From Larus michahellis (lineage: Eukaryota; Chordata; Aves; Charadriiformes; Laridae): a stretch of 64,000 nt of DNA. The DNA lies in the NCBI RefSeq assembly GCF_964199755.1, contig NC_133910.1:7090501-7154500 (forward strand), written 5' to 3'. Both the position numbers and the translations under genes were made by a program. Below, one piece after another: positions 12,701 to 24,700 of the stretch (positions are counted from its first letter, which is position 1; the number at the start of each line of letters is the position of its first letter). The notes under the pieces are model-generated. The model saw nothing but the letters and a program-made list of their open reading frames with translations. It was not told the DNA's origin and searched no databases.

Positions 12701-15700
12701 AGCAGGGACACGTCTGGCTTTACTGAGCAAGGTTTTATTTTCCAGAAAGCCATCCCGATGCTGATACAACATTACCAACTGAGCACAACAAACTTCCCTC
12801 GGTGCTCAAGAAAGAGTTTTCAAAGATTGTTAGCTTTAACTTGGCTCAGCGATTTCCACTATTAACATATCTGAAAACCGGTTTCCACTGTGGTTTTAAA
12901 TCTCAAACAAAAGCAGCAGGGAGGCCCCAGCCGAGTCTCCAGGGGTAGTTTGTACATGTTTCAAAGCCAGTGGATTTCAGCAAACAAACCTGGCAACTGA
13001 GATGGTCTGTGAGTCTCACAGCTGTGGCTGGCAGGGCTCGAGGCAGCTGGAGCTGAGATACACGAGTATCCTCTATCTTTTGGTCACTTTGTCCAAGTTC
13101 ACACTGCTCCGTTCAGTCCCAGTTCTTGCTCAGCAGAGGGGTGGGCCAGTTGTCCCTCTGGTCCTAAGAGAGAAATCGGAGCACCTGAACCACTAACTAA
13201 CACACAGCCGAGTCAAAGATCCACTTGAGATTTCAAAAATCGCATCAGAGGCGTGCACCTTTCCTGAGCTGCTGTCTCACATATTATCTCCTCCCAGAGG
13301 TTTCCATCTTCCTGTAAAACAGACTTCTTGCCTTCTCTTGACCTTGACTGTCCTTTGGACTTGGTCCTTTGACCTCTGGTTGGTGTGTCTGAGCAGTGAG
13401 CAGTTGACAACCTCTCTTCCCTGGCAGAGCACCAGGGACTGTTTGGGCATCTCCGTTCAGAGTCTGGCTGGAGCCGCAGATCCTGGGGTCAACAGTGCGA
13501 GGAGTGAGAGCAGGAGTTGTCCACTGGAGATCCAGACTTTCCATACGGGCAAGGCAGGACAACGATATGTCTCTGCGGTTTGTGGGGAGACTGGAAGATA
13601 CAACGGCGTGTCAAACCCTGGCAAGGCATGCATCAGCAACGCAAGTGTCACGGTCTAGTTTGCCAAAATAAAAAGTCAATTTATTTGCCAACCTGTCATT
13701 GTATGAGGGGATAATGCCACAGCGCCTGAAATATCCAAACAACATTGTTGGAGAGTGATGTACGTTTACGAAGGATCCAGCTGCCAGTTGATCCTCCTCT
13801 TTGCAACGGAGGATGATGAGTCAAAGGTTGAAGTCACTGGTATGCAACTGTCAACCCGGACACAGACAAGTGGTCCCCTAGGGCAGAACCCCTCAAAGCG
13901 CTCCTCTCTGCTGCATCTCCTCTCCGACTGCAGAAAATACAGCATTTCAGCTCTTCCCTTGGAGGACAACTGATCCGCCGGTGGCTGTACGAAAGGCCCA
14001 AGCCAGTTGGCAGGAGGGAGGTGGTGGGTTTCCAGCTGCTCTCCGTAGCTGTGCACTGTGGTTTTCGTAATGTGCTGGTTGTCATACAAGGCAGACATCT
14101 GATAGCGAGGTTTTTACAGTTCCAGGAAAGCAATTGGAGAGCCTGTAGGTAATGAAATACAACATGCTCTGAAACAAGAAAATCCCTCGTTGTTCAGCAA
14201 AACTGGGAGCCCAGTTCTTTTCTTTTTCCACTTCCTTTTTAACCTGAAATCCTATCTGCGCTGTCATTCAAGCCACGTCAGGACTCGGAAAGCTTTGAGC
14301 CAGACGCTCCAATGGTATAAATCGCCATAAACAATTACATCAGAGAAGATCTGGCTGCATGTGCCGGCCCTGCTGCATGGTGCAGATGTGCACCAGCAGA
14401 CCAAAAGAGCTCTCAGGGCTGGTAAATCCCTTTGCTCTGATGCGACAAGGTCCAAAGTCCTTTTGTTTGCTTTCCAAGAGGGTAGAGTGACGGAGCTGAG
14501 CTGGGGTGGAGATCTGAGAAGGTTTTTTGAGGGAACTTGCAGTGTTTTTCAAAAGGATAAAGCCACTCTCTAGGCCAGTACAGAGCACTCAGTGAACTCG
14601 TGGCTCTTGGCTCCAGTGCTGCGGTCTCAGCCACGTCGCTCCCCAGAGCGGCAGTAGCTCCACAGGCGCAGCATTGGATGGTGTCCTGAGGACAGCATCC
14701 TTCCCATCGTGTTCTTGTTTCTCCATCGTCTACAGGCTACAGTCCTGAAGTGGAAGGTGGACTTGCTGGCCAGGCTGGACCTTCTGCTCTCAGCTAGCAG
14801 AGTCGCTCCAGAAGTGTCCCGCTGCGGTCACAGCTGAGATGGAGCTGGTTTCTGGGCTCTGTAATACCAGGGTAGGGCAAGAGCTCATTCTCATCTGACA
14901 CTCTGCTCTATTACCAAGTTGTCCAAACATCACTTACAGCAGAATTTGTCCCAGAGTGGTTTTTTGCTCTTTGTTCTTTTCTGTTTCCTGCCATTGAAAA
15001 CACAATTCAAAGATTTTCTGCAACAAAGCGCCTCGCTCTGCTGTCGCTGAATCCAGCCATTCACTCCCAACACATGAGCTCAGCAACAGCTGGCAACCCC
15101 ACACCAGTTACATGGCATCCAGCTCCCCGAAAACACTGAGGCTGCTGAAGGACAATCCTGGAGTCACTTCTGGTTTTAATCTCTGCTGTCTATGCTTTTT
15201 TTGATAATGTGCTGAGCTGTTTTTTCCTGGAAAAGCTGTTTTTCATGCCCTGGTCTACAGACTGTCTGTGGAGCTCTTACTTGAAAGAAGTTTCCTAAAT
15301 TCTCTCAACTGGAGGGCGTGGGGTTACCCTCCGACTGAGCAATGGAAGGAATGGAGAATACTGGGCTCAGCGTGCAGGGGAGGGCTGTGACAGCCCCAGC
15401 AGCGTGCCAGTGGTAACAGCGAGCTCTTCACACCCTTAAAGTAGGAAATAGTTACTACTCCTGATCTTGCCCTTGAATAATGTGTTAGCAGCAGAGGCAC
15501 AAGGTGACTTGCCCAGGGTGATGCGGGAGGTGGGTCAGTGGCAGAGGCAGAAGGGAACCGGGCGCTCCCCAGGCCCATTCCTGTGCCATGCCTCGGATTG
15601 GGCTGTATTGGCCCACGGACCTGGCACATCTCTGCAGATGTTTCCATGAGACAGCTCTGCTCATCCAAAGGGCACAGGCCCTTTGCTGCAGAGCTGAGCA

Positions 15701-18700
15701 TCTCCTGGGCTTCTGCGTGAGCCACATCCCAAGCCACAGCTACACCTTCTGCACGGGAGGAGAGGACACAACAGGACATGCTTTTCCTGCCCTGCAGCCC
15801 GTCCTTCCCAGTAGCCACTATATCAGCAGGGCCAGATCCTATACTGGAGCCCAGTTTCTGTAAAGGTGCTTGTGCTCGGCCGTGGTGTGTGATTGTGTAA
15901 CAGCCTTGGAGTATCATTACTTGCGTGGACCGACATCCAGCAAAGCCATAAGCAGGTATTTGCCTTGCATCAAAACTTAAAGGGGAATAAAGTTGCTCAG
16001 GAACGCGGTCAAACATGCTTAAGCTCTTTGCTTTGAATAGGGCCGAAGCAAGGGTCAGGGCGAGAGCCTCTGCATAGCTGCACCCACAGGTCTCTCCCCT
16101 TCCCCATCTAGAAGAAACGTCATCGTCCCTGGGCAGCTCTGCCCTCAGCTGCAATCCACTTCTCCTTTTGCTTTAATAATCAGTGCGTCGCTGATGGTCC
16201 CAGGTTCAGCCTCTTCTGTGTAAATCTTTACATCCCATTTTATGGAGAGGTACACACTGGATTTTGTTGTTTGGGAGATTTTATTGTATGGATTTTTCCC
16301 CCCTTGTCTGATATTCTGGTATCTGTGGCTTGGCCCACCAAATCCGCTGAAACCTTTGGAGTGGACCAGCGTTGCCTGCAAGCCCTGGGAATCCCTCAGG
16401 GAATCACAGAGGTCTCCCAGTCCCCAGGGAACTGCATCTTGCAGCGACTGAGGTTTCTCTCCGGCAGCCGAGGGGCCGTTGGCCCTCGCGGTGAAGTCGG
16501 CCAGCTCTGCCTGGTCTCCCTCTGCTCGGGAAGGCAGGCTGATCCCAGCTGGTCTTCGTTTAGAGTTAATAGGAGTAGAAATGAGCCAGAATTTGAAATA
16601 AATCCCATTGACTTGGCATGGTTTCTTTCCTGACTCAGACGAAGGAGACGCACTTTTTGTGCAGTTACTCCAAGATTCCCCTCCTTATTGCAAGAGAGGA
16701 TTTCATTCCCCTCCTCTTCCACAACCCCAGGGCATCTGTGTCCTTCAAAAGGAAGATATTAACCCTTGGTGTTTGGGGGAGGAAACAAAGAGCACAAGTA
16801 GTGCTCATTAGCGTAAATCAGAGTTATGCTGCCCAAGTGCTCTGTTTATTCCTTTCTTCCCAGTTGTCAGCTTCCAGCTCTGGCTAATTCTTTGGAGCCT
16901 TTTGGTGTCATGGTGTCTGAAAGCTTCACAGCTCAGTAAGGATGAGGGCTTGCACTTATCCTGCACTTCCCACCCACCCATCAAGGTTTTTGGTGGCACT
17001 TTTGTCTCCTGAGCTTCCTTAGAGATGAGGAAATAGAGGCAAAGAGTTGGGGGGAAAGGGGATTTTCCCCAAAACAACAAATTAGTGGCGGTTCAGGGCT
17101 ATAGACCAAACCAGACCAGCTCAGAGCACACAGCACTGCTCTGTACATGATTCTCTTTGATGCCTTACACTGTGATTGCTTAGAAAACCCAAGTTAAATA
17201 GACCTCCTTATCCACAAAACCAAAAGCGGCATATTTCAGAGCAACATCTGCGTGCAGATAGGAACTTGTACTGAAGGAGAGAGTTTGGGATACAGGATTT
17301 TGGTTTGGATTCCCCATTTTAAGCTGAGGAACTCAGCTGAAAGGAAAGTCATAGTGATGCTAGCTGTAGTCTTTCCATCCAAGATCTTTTTATAGGATTT
17401 CCCCATCTCACTTTTTCTTTGACTTCAGCCAGCCAGCTCTACCTGCACTCACCACTCGGGTTTCCACGAGCAGGCCAAGAGCCCGTTGCTTCCCAGTGAT
17501 CCCAGTGAAGCCCTCTGAACCTCACAGTACAATCGGGTCTTTCTTCTCGAGAACAGTTGAGTCTTTCTTCTTCCCCCATACTCATTCAGGAGCTGCGGCC
17601 CTGTCTCCTCCCCTTCCAAACTACTGCGAGGCAGAGTGATTATGAAATGTGTTTCTTATAAATCTGAAACATTTATGTCTTCAAATGCCCGGCCCCAATA
17701 ATCCCACTAATTTCCTGAGTGCTTGTGAACTGTCCTCCATGGGGGGAGGCTTCTCTCGATCAAAGTTTATTAAGTAGAGGTTCTCATATGGAGACATTGC
17801 TGAGCAGTAGGAAATGATATGGGGCTTTTTCATTTCCCTTTAAACGAGCTCGCTGGCTGGGCCCTGAACAATATGGGCACGGTCATCCTATGTCTTATGC
17901 TTCCTACCTATATTGCTGCTTTAGCTTTTCTGCCCTTTCTACATCCAGTGCCTCAAACTATCACCGGTTTTTTGCCATCACCATTGGCGCTCTCTTTTCT
18001 TTACTCAGTAGCTGCCTTCTGGTGGTTCTATTTCTTCCTGCTTCATTTTTGGTAGGGAGGAGTGACCTCAGACCTTCACTCAATGACACCCGAAAAAATT
18101 TGAAAATATGGTCCTGCTCCACAACAGTCCAGAGTAATCATGAACTGCCTGAGACAGGCTTGGGGAAGCTCTCTCATCAGTACTCTGCCCTCGTAGAGCT
18201 TCCCTCCTGTGCTGTGCTGTAAGTCTGCGAGCAAGGCAGGGACATTTGTGTCCTCTGAAGTGCCAGGAGCCACCGTTCCCCTTGAGTCAAACCAGGACGG
18301 TGAGTCACGTCTCGGTAACCATCTCCCTGGACCTATTGCGTGTAGCAGAGCATCACTGAATGTGGGGGAAGTTTGGGTCTGGATTGTAACGCTGTTTGTT
18401 GTTTGGCTCCATTTGGGGCATATCTCTCTGCAGTTCATTCAACTTCCTTATTTTGTTTTTCTGGATGTTGTTGTCGTAACATAGATTGCAACTGTTGATG
18501 TCTTGAGAATTTAAAGCCAGGCTGCTCATCTATTTGCTCTCAATAAACGTTACTGCTGTGCCATGCAAGAGACCTGATTTTGCTGCCAAGGCCATCAGCA
18601 GCTGAAAGCCTCTTTTTTCCTTAAAAATTAATTAATTTGCATTGGAAAATAAACCATCCAGCTTTTTCCTTAGGGGAATATCTAAGGCCATACTAAAAAA

Positions 18701-21700
18701 AAACTTAGAAAATTGGGTCCTTACTGAAGCTGACAATGAAATGTTAAACATTCCAGATCTAAGATGATATTTTTTTTGCTTTCCTTGGGTATTTGGGAAT
18801 ACCTGAAGGCATGCAACTTCTTGAAACCGCTGCTTTCCACCATCCCTGGTCACAAATACCACCATCTTCCGGAGGTACTGATATGCTTCTCTAGTGAAGA
18901 GTGCAGTATATAAAAAGAAATCACCATTTAAAAATAATCCCGCTCATGGAAGAAGCTTGGAAAGAAGATTTGTTTTCTCAGTAAACCAGAAACCCAAAGC
19001 ATACAACAAAATGTGTACAAACCCCAAGAATAAAAGCATCAAGTGTTTAGTGCCTTGGCACACTAACCCAACTGATTTGAATCCAGCAAAAAGAACTTGG
19101 AATTAATTATTCTTATGTATAGGCTTTTGTACATTTTCTACCCCTCATTACCATCTCTGCTAAAGGGAGTAGGAACCCAAGGAACTTTGCAGTGAAAAAG
19201 GAACGAAGAGGTTCCTGAGGTACTTTGGAGACCCTGGGTAAAGTTACGTTCTCGCTGAATTTTATTTTTATCTTTTTCCCCCCACCCTGTTCTGACCCTG
19301 ATTTTTCCGTCCCTGGGCAGATGAGTCAGAAGAATGGAGAGAAAAAGAATCTGACCTTTTTTGAAGGCTACTAAAGTTGCTGCTGGGCTTGTTATTGGTT
19401 GTATGACGTGTGGCATGTGACAATGCGGTGATTTCTGGGAACCGGGAACGCAAACCACTCCGTATGTGCCCCGTGAGCATCCATGATTGCAACAAATGGC
19501 AACCACATCTGGAACATCACAAGCAGAGATATTGCATATCTGGGAACCCCAGACAAGTGTTGAACTGCCTCTAAATTCATACGGGCAAAATTCCTACGCA
19601 GTTGGAGAAAGCACATCCAGGAAAATCAGACATATGGTAGGCTTCCCGCTCACCAGCAGAGCTCTGCTGGCCAAAGTCCTAGAAAGCGTGCTGGTAGAGC
19701 ACAGAAATATCCTTTGCTGATAGGGCTTACTCCGTTCAAGGAGGTGACTCAGGCTGCAAGATCCAAGCCACGTTGTTGCTGATGGTGTCGCCAGCACAGT
19801 TTGACCCGTTTATTTATACCAGCAAAGCTTTTAACTGGCAGACAAGAGCTAACAGCAGCGAGGGAGGCTCAAAGGAAGATCCCCGTGGTTTACTGGGAGT
19901 GACAGCTGGTCTCACTATCACTGACAAGAGTTGGAGATGCTGCCAATTTTTTTTTCTCCAGCAATGAAGAAGGAGCCGCACCCCAGCTGGAGGAGGACCC
20001 AGGAGAGCCTTCTGGAGTAGATGAACATCCCTGCTCAATGAGCCTAATGCGTCATAAGGGGAAAAGCCATTACAGGCAGTTTATCAGAGCCCATATCTGT
20101 GTTGGGACTCCACCAATAGGGAAAGACAAGCTGAAGGAACCCAGCGAAAGCTGAGACCCTGTCTGAACACAGCATGGTCTTCTGTGGATCAAGTTTATTT
20201 GTGTGAGCAGCTCTTGGACTGTCAAAGTTGGGTTTATGCTTCTGGTTTTTCCCTCTCTCAGATGACTCTAACCCTATACCTGTACTTCATGATTGCGGGT
20301 GCAAGCATGAACTTGAATGCTGCCGGATTTTAGGAGCGGTGTGGAAATTTTCTTTCTCAGATGAAGGCCTGAACCTTTCTTCTCAAAAAGCAAAGACATT
20401 TCCCAGTGCAGGGTAGAAGCAAGTTTCAGTCTTTGCTTCCATGGGAGATGTATCCAGGTGAGGGGAACCAGGCTGCACTTCAAACTCTTCTGAATTAGCT
20501 GTGAGATCCCCGTGACCTCCCCTGGGAACGGGGTCCATCTTCTCTGCACAATGATAAGAGGGTACATCTCATCAATGCACTGGTGTCTGCGTTTTTTACA
20601 GACAGAGCAAGGCATCCTCATCCCAGGGATGGAACCGTAACATGCAAGTATTTGTTTCAAGAGCTGCTACAGCACAGCAATTCAGGAGCACATCTGAGTG
20701 CGCAAAACAACTCTGCTGGAGAAGATCAAGGGCTTGGCCATCACTGGGGCCAGGAACAGATTTAGTTTAAAACAGGCTTTCTCCCGTGCTTCCAAAAGAT
20801 CTTGGTGCATAGTCTAGGGATACTGATGGAAAACCACTATGCAACTAATTAGAAATCCTAGTTGTGTCTTTATTTGTTCATGTCTTGTTTTGACAGTAAA
20901 CTTTGGTGAGTGATTCCACTATTTGCTCTCCAAATTTTCAAGCCACTAAGCATCAGGGTATCACTGCAGAACAGACCCCGTGAGCATCGTTGCTGCTTCA
21001 CTACACGCATCACAACCAGTAAGTGGAGAAGTCAAGGGACGTGGTACCAGGTCCATGGGTGAGCTACCTGCAGAGCTGGATGGGGATGGCCATTTCCCAG
21101 GCTGATGCTTTCATCAGTGAGGATTTCTGTGTGCTCCTGTCAAAAGCGTAAATCACATGGGTGATGCTGGAGGCTTGGCACCCTCAATTCATCGCGTATT
21201 GCGGCTGCTCAGCGTCTGTGGGAAAATGATGCCAAGAGTGATCTCTTGGAAAGGGGCAGCAAAAAATAGCAACCAAAAACCTCAAGCTGTATGGAAGAGA
21301 CAACAGAACAGGAGCTGTGCACTCCTCGGCGGGGACCTGTCCTTTGTGAAGCTCTAACGGCGTTGGCAAGGTGGGCTCTTGAAATGCTTGTCTTGGGTAA
21401 AATGGAGCCATTCCCTTTGGGGCAGTGAAGAACTGGCACAATTCTTTAGGGCTGTACGTAGTCTGAATCGCTCCTTTGTGTTAAGAGCAGGCACTTGGGA
21501 GGCCCATGTTTCAGATCAGAGTGAAAACCCTCCGATACGGCTAGCTTTATAAGTTCCTTTTGTTCAGCTGAGACTGATACTTTTCTGCAGCCTCAACGGT
21601 GGTGAAAATTATACCTTCTTAACTGGCAGGGAGAGATGCTGTGCGGGCGCGTAGATGCTGTTGAAAAGTTTGTCGCAACTGCCAAAAAGCATGAATTATT

Positions 21701-24700
21701 TTCTTCAGTGATACTTTTGCTTCTTTCTGTCAGATCCAAAATATGTTGCCTGCCTTGCAGCCAACGGGGTCAAACACTGAAAAAATGAGCTCCCTGGGCT
21801 CCCTAAGGAGAGCGTGCTGTACTTAGTTGCTCATCACAGCTAATTTCTGCTGTGTGGGTGCAAGGAAGGGTGGCAGTCCTGCTGCGTGCGAGGTACCCCC
21901 CCTCGGTGCACAAAGCAGGCCAGCATTTCTGTCCCTCGTCGCTGTGGCTCCCGCTTGACGCTTTGCATCCCACTCCATTCCTAGATGCCTGCTCCTTATA
22001 TTGGCAGTTTGATGTGTTGTGTGTTGCAGCGATAATACGACAAATAGAGGGAAGGTTTTTGCACAGCGAGCAGAAAGCTGTGCGTGGCAGGTAGGCGGAA
22101 AATTAAACTGCTGCCTGTTTTTACAAGGTAAAAATAAGGAGAATTGCTGTTGAGGCAAGGGTTCCACTGCTGGTATCCTGAAACCAGAGGAAAAGTACTG
22201 ATACCCAGTTCAGTGCTATAGTTGATGGTAAAAGATACAACTGTGTACCTCAGCAGTGCAGAGATGGCAGCTCTGTCTGCAGACCAGTGGAAACATTTCG
22301 GGGGCGGGGGCAGGGTAAACGTGTTTCCCACATTTCAGCCCTTTCTGTCGCCGTGGCTGGGTAGGTACCATTTTTCAGTTCAATGGGTGCTGTCTTCAAG
22401 GAGCACTTCTGAGATCCCTCTTGTTCATCCTTGAGGACAGATGGGCACATCAGATGGCAGTTTTCTATCACTCGCCTGGTTTTTGAAATGTGATCTGAAG
22501 ATGAAAAATATCACCTTTCAGCCATGTTGTCCTATAGTCAACTGGGCACAGAGATCTTTCCACCTTTAAGCAATGAGATTTCCTTCTCCATGTGTTGGAG
22601 CAGCTCAAGAACCAACTCAGCCATGCTCCAGCTGCACTACCTGTGAATTCTGGCGTTAACTTCATGACTTCCAAGTCTCTTGTTGGCTCCCATGGGAATA
22701 GGACAGGATGGGTGAGGACACTGTCAGGGTTGCCTGTACCAGGGAAGTGGCCTGGGAGTGGCTGGTTGGGATGGGATTTCTTTGCTTTCCCATTCCAACA
22801 GTTTTTTTTGCTTTCCTAGGGACCAGAAGGGAAACCAGGAAAACAAGGGGAAAAGGGCAAGCCTGGCCAGAAGGTAGGAACATCTCCCGTTGATAACGTC
22901 TCCTCCTCTGGATCTCTCTTTCTTTGTTCATCTTTGACATTTATCTGTAGAAGCAGTTTTGTCCTACATTAACGTCAGTGCTTTTGCTCTGCAGGGCAGC
23001 AAGGGCTACCAGGGGCAGCTCGGCGAGACTGGATCTCCAGGGAAGGAGGGGCCGAAGGGGAACCAAGGCCCTAAAGGATCCCGAGGTACCCTGGGACCTA
23101 TGGTGAGAAGAGCTCTGTAAATGGTTGAACACAACACGCAGAAACACGACTAGCAGAGGTGGGCACAGGCCTGAATGAAGCAGAGAGTCCAGCAGAGGCT
23201 TCAGAGCAGAGAAAGGGAAGTGATGTTAGATGGGTTTAATTGGCTAAAACAGCTCTGAGCAGCACAGGAGAGACTCCACTGTGGTGGTTGTGTTGGTGCC
23301 CTGTGAACCCGGCTTACGTTGCATTGTGGCAGTTCTTCACAACTCCCCAGATAGGCTGAAATATTGGGTTTGGTTTTTTTTGAGAAGGGAGTGAGCTGAT
23401 AAGCTATTTTTTGCTAAGATCTTTCCCTTTGAGACTGCACACTCATGGCAAGAGCTGCTTCCAAGTCAAACTGTGTTGTTATAAGGAACTCTGCCTTGGA
23501 CTTCTGCCCTGTTTCTACACCCACTCTTGATCTGCTTATCTAAAACAGTTGCAGCAAGAAGAAATATAGCATGGGAAAGGGTTTGAGTTGCGGACTGAAG
23601 GTGAGGCTTTCAGAGAGAACAACAACAGTACGGTAGAGAGGGAAGAAAGTTCATTTGCTTTAGGCATATGAGAAAAATGCATTGGGACAGGAGTGGTAAG
23701 TAATAAGCACTTCCTCGTGCATTGCAGGCTGGTAAGGAAACTTCTTGCACTACATTTGGTACAACTTAGTGAAAAAGCAGGAGTTATTTATGAACGGGAA
23801 TCGCAGTGAAGTTTCGGAACAGTAGCAAATGAGCGATGAAGTAACGGTTCCACTGATAGTGTTTTCCTGCACTAAAAATTATGGCCTCCCCATATATCCT
23901 CCCTTCATATTCTTTGGTAAAGCCTCCATGGCTCATTTCACAAGGAAGCAAAGCAGTATCTGAGCAGCGGTGTATTGGACTGAACACGTCTTTGTCTTGT
24001 GGAAAGGGCTTTTTCCACGGTAAATGGGATTATATGGAAAGTTTGCACTTCACTATAATCTGATGATCTGATTTAAACCCTTCTGTTCAGTCTGCTAAAG
24101 ATGCAATAAACAGCTCTTCCAGTGCCCTCATCGCAAGCGAGAAAACTCCTTTCTTGGCCTCATAACCCACACTGAAATGTTTCCTCCCAATAGTTTAGGA
24201 TTAGGTCATGCATGAGAATGGTCTTGCTGTGGTGGACTTCCTAGCACAAAGAGCTAATTTGGATATAAAGACGTCCAGAAGGGCAGACGAAGGGCACACA
24301 CTATGCAGTTATTTCTGGTAGCAAATCTGAATGAGGTGGGGCACCTATTGCTATAGGGTGGCAAAGACATAGACTGGACTCTGAGCATCACTCCCCACGT
24401 GTAACAGATTAAAGCCAAGCAAGAGCATTTCAGATAGCTGCAGCAAAGCTCACTGGTGGCCAGGAGAACGGGTGGCCACACTGCCATGTGGTGCTGAGCG
24501 TTGCTTTGCATAGCCCCGTGCATCTTTTTCTTGTGGGGTAATACCCATGGGCTACTCTCATGGTGCTTTCTGTGCTTGCCTCTCCAGGGTGCTCCAGGAA
24601 GGATGGGTGCTCAGGGGGAACCTGGCTTGAAGGGTTACCAGGTAAGGATTTTATTTTCATCCTCCAGCTTCTATCTGCTCTCAAATGCAACAAAACTGCC

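Larger units (their letters stand above)
8599..22819 (+). other. COL27A1: COL27A1 intron of 14.2 kb
   Basis: The largest intron in the window. Its contents are a pyrimidine tract (9066-9209), a perfect palindrome (11193-11218), a 31-bp minisatellite (12488-12611) and a short collagen-like reading stretch near 16457-16498 without proper borders. Helix sequence on either side reads on without a gap in the triplet pattern. I found no other gene here. Confidence 0.7.

Noticed and set aside
15324-16154. Minus-strand open frame of 276 codons in the large intron
   Set aside because: No recognisable domain, no splice or promoter signals, and composition like the rest of the intron. Interesting only for length; not supported as a gene.
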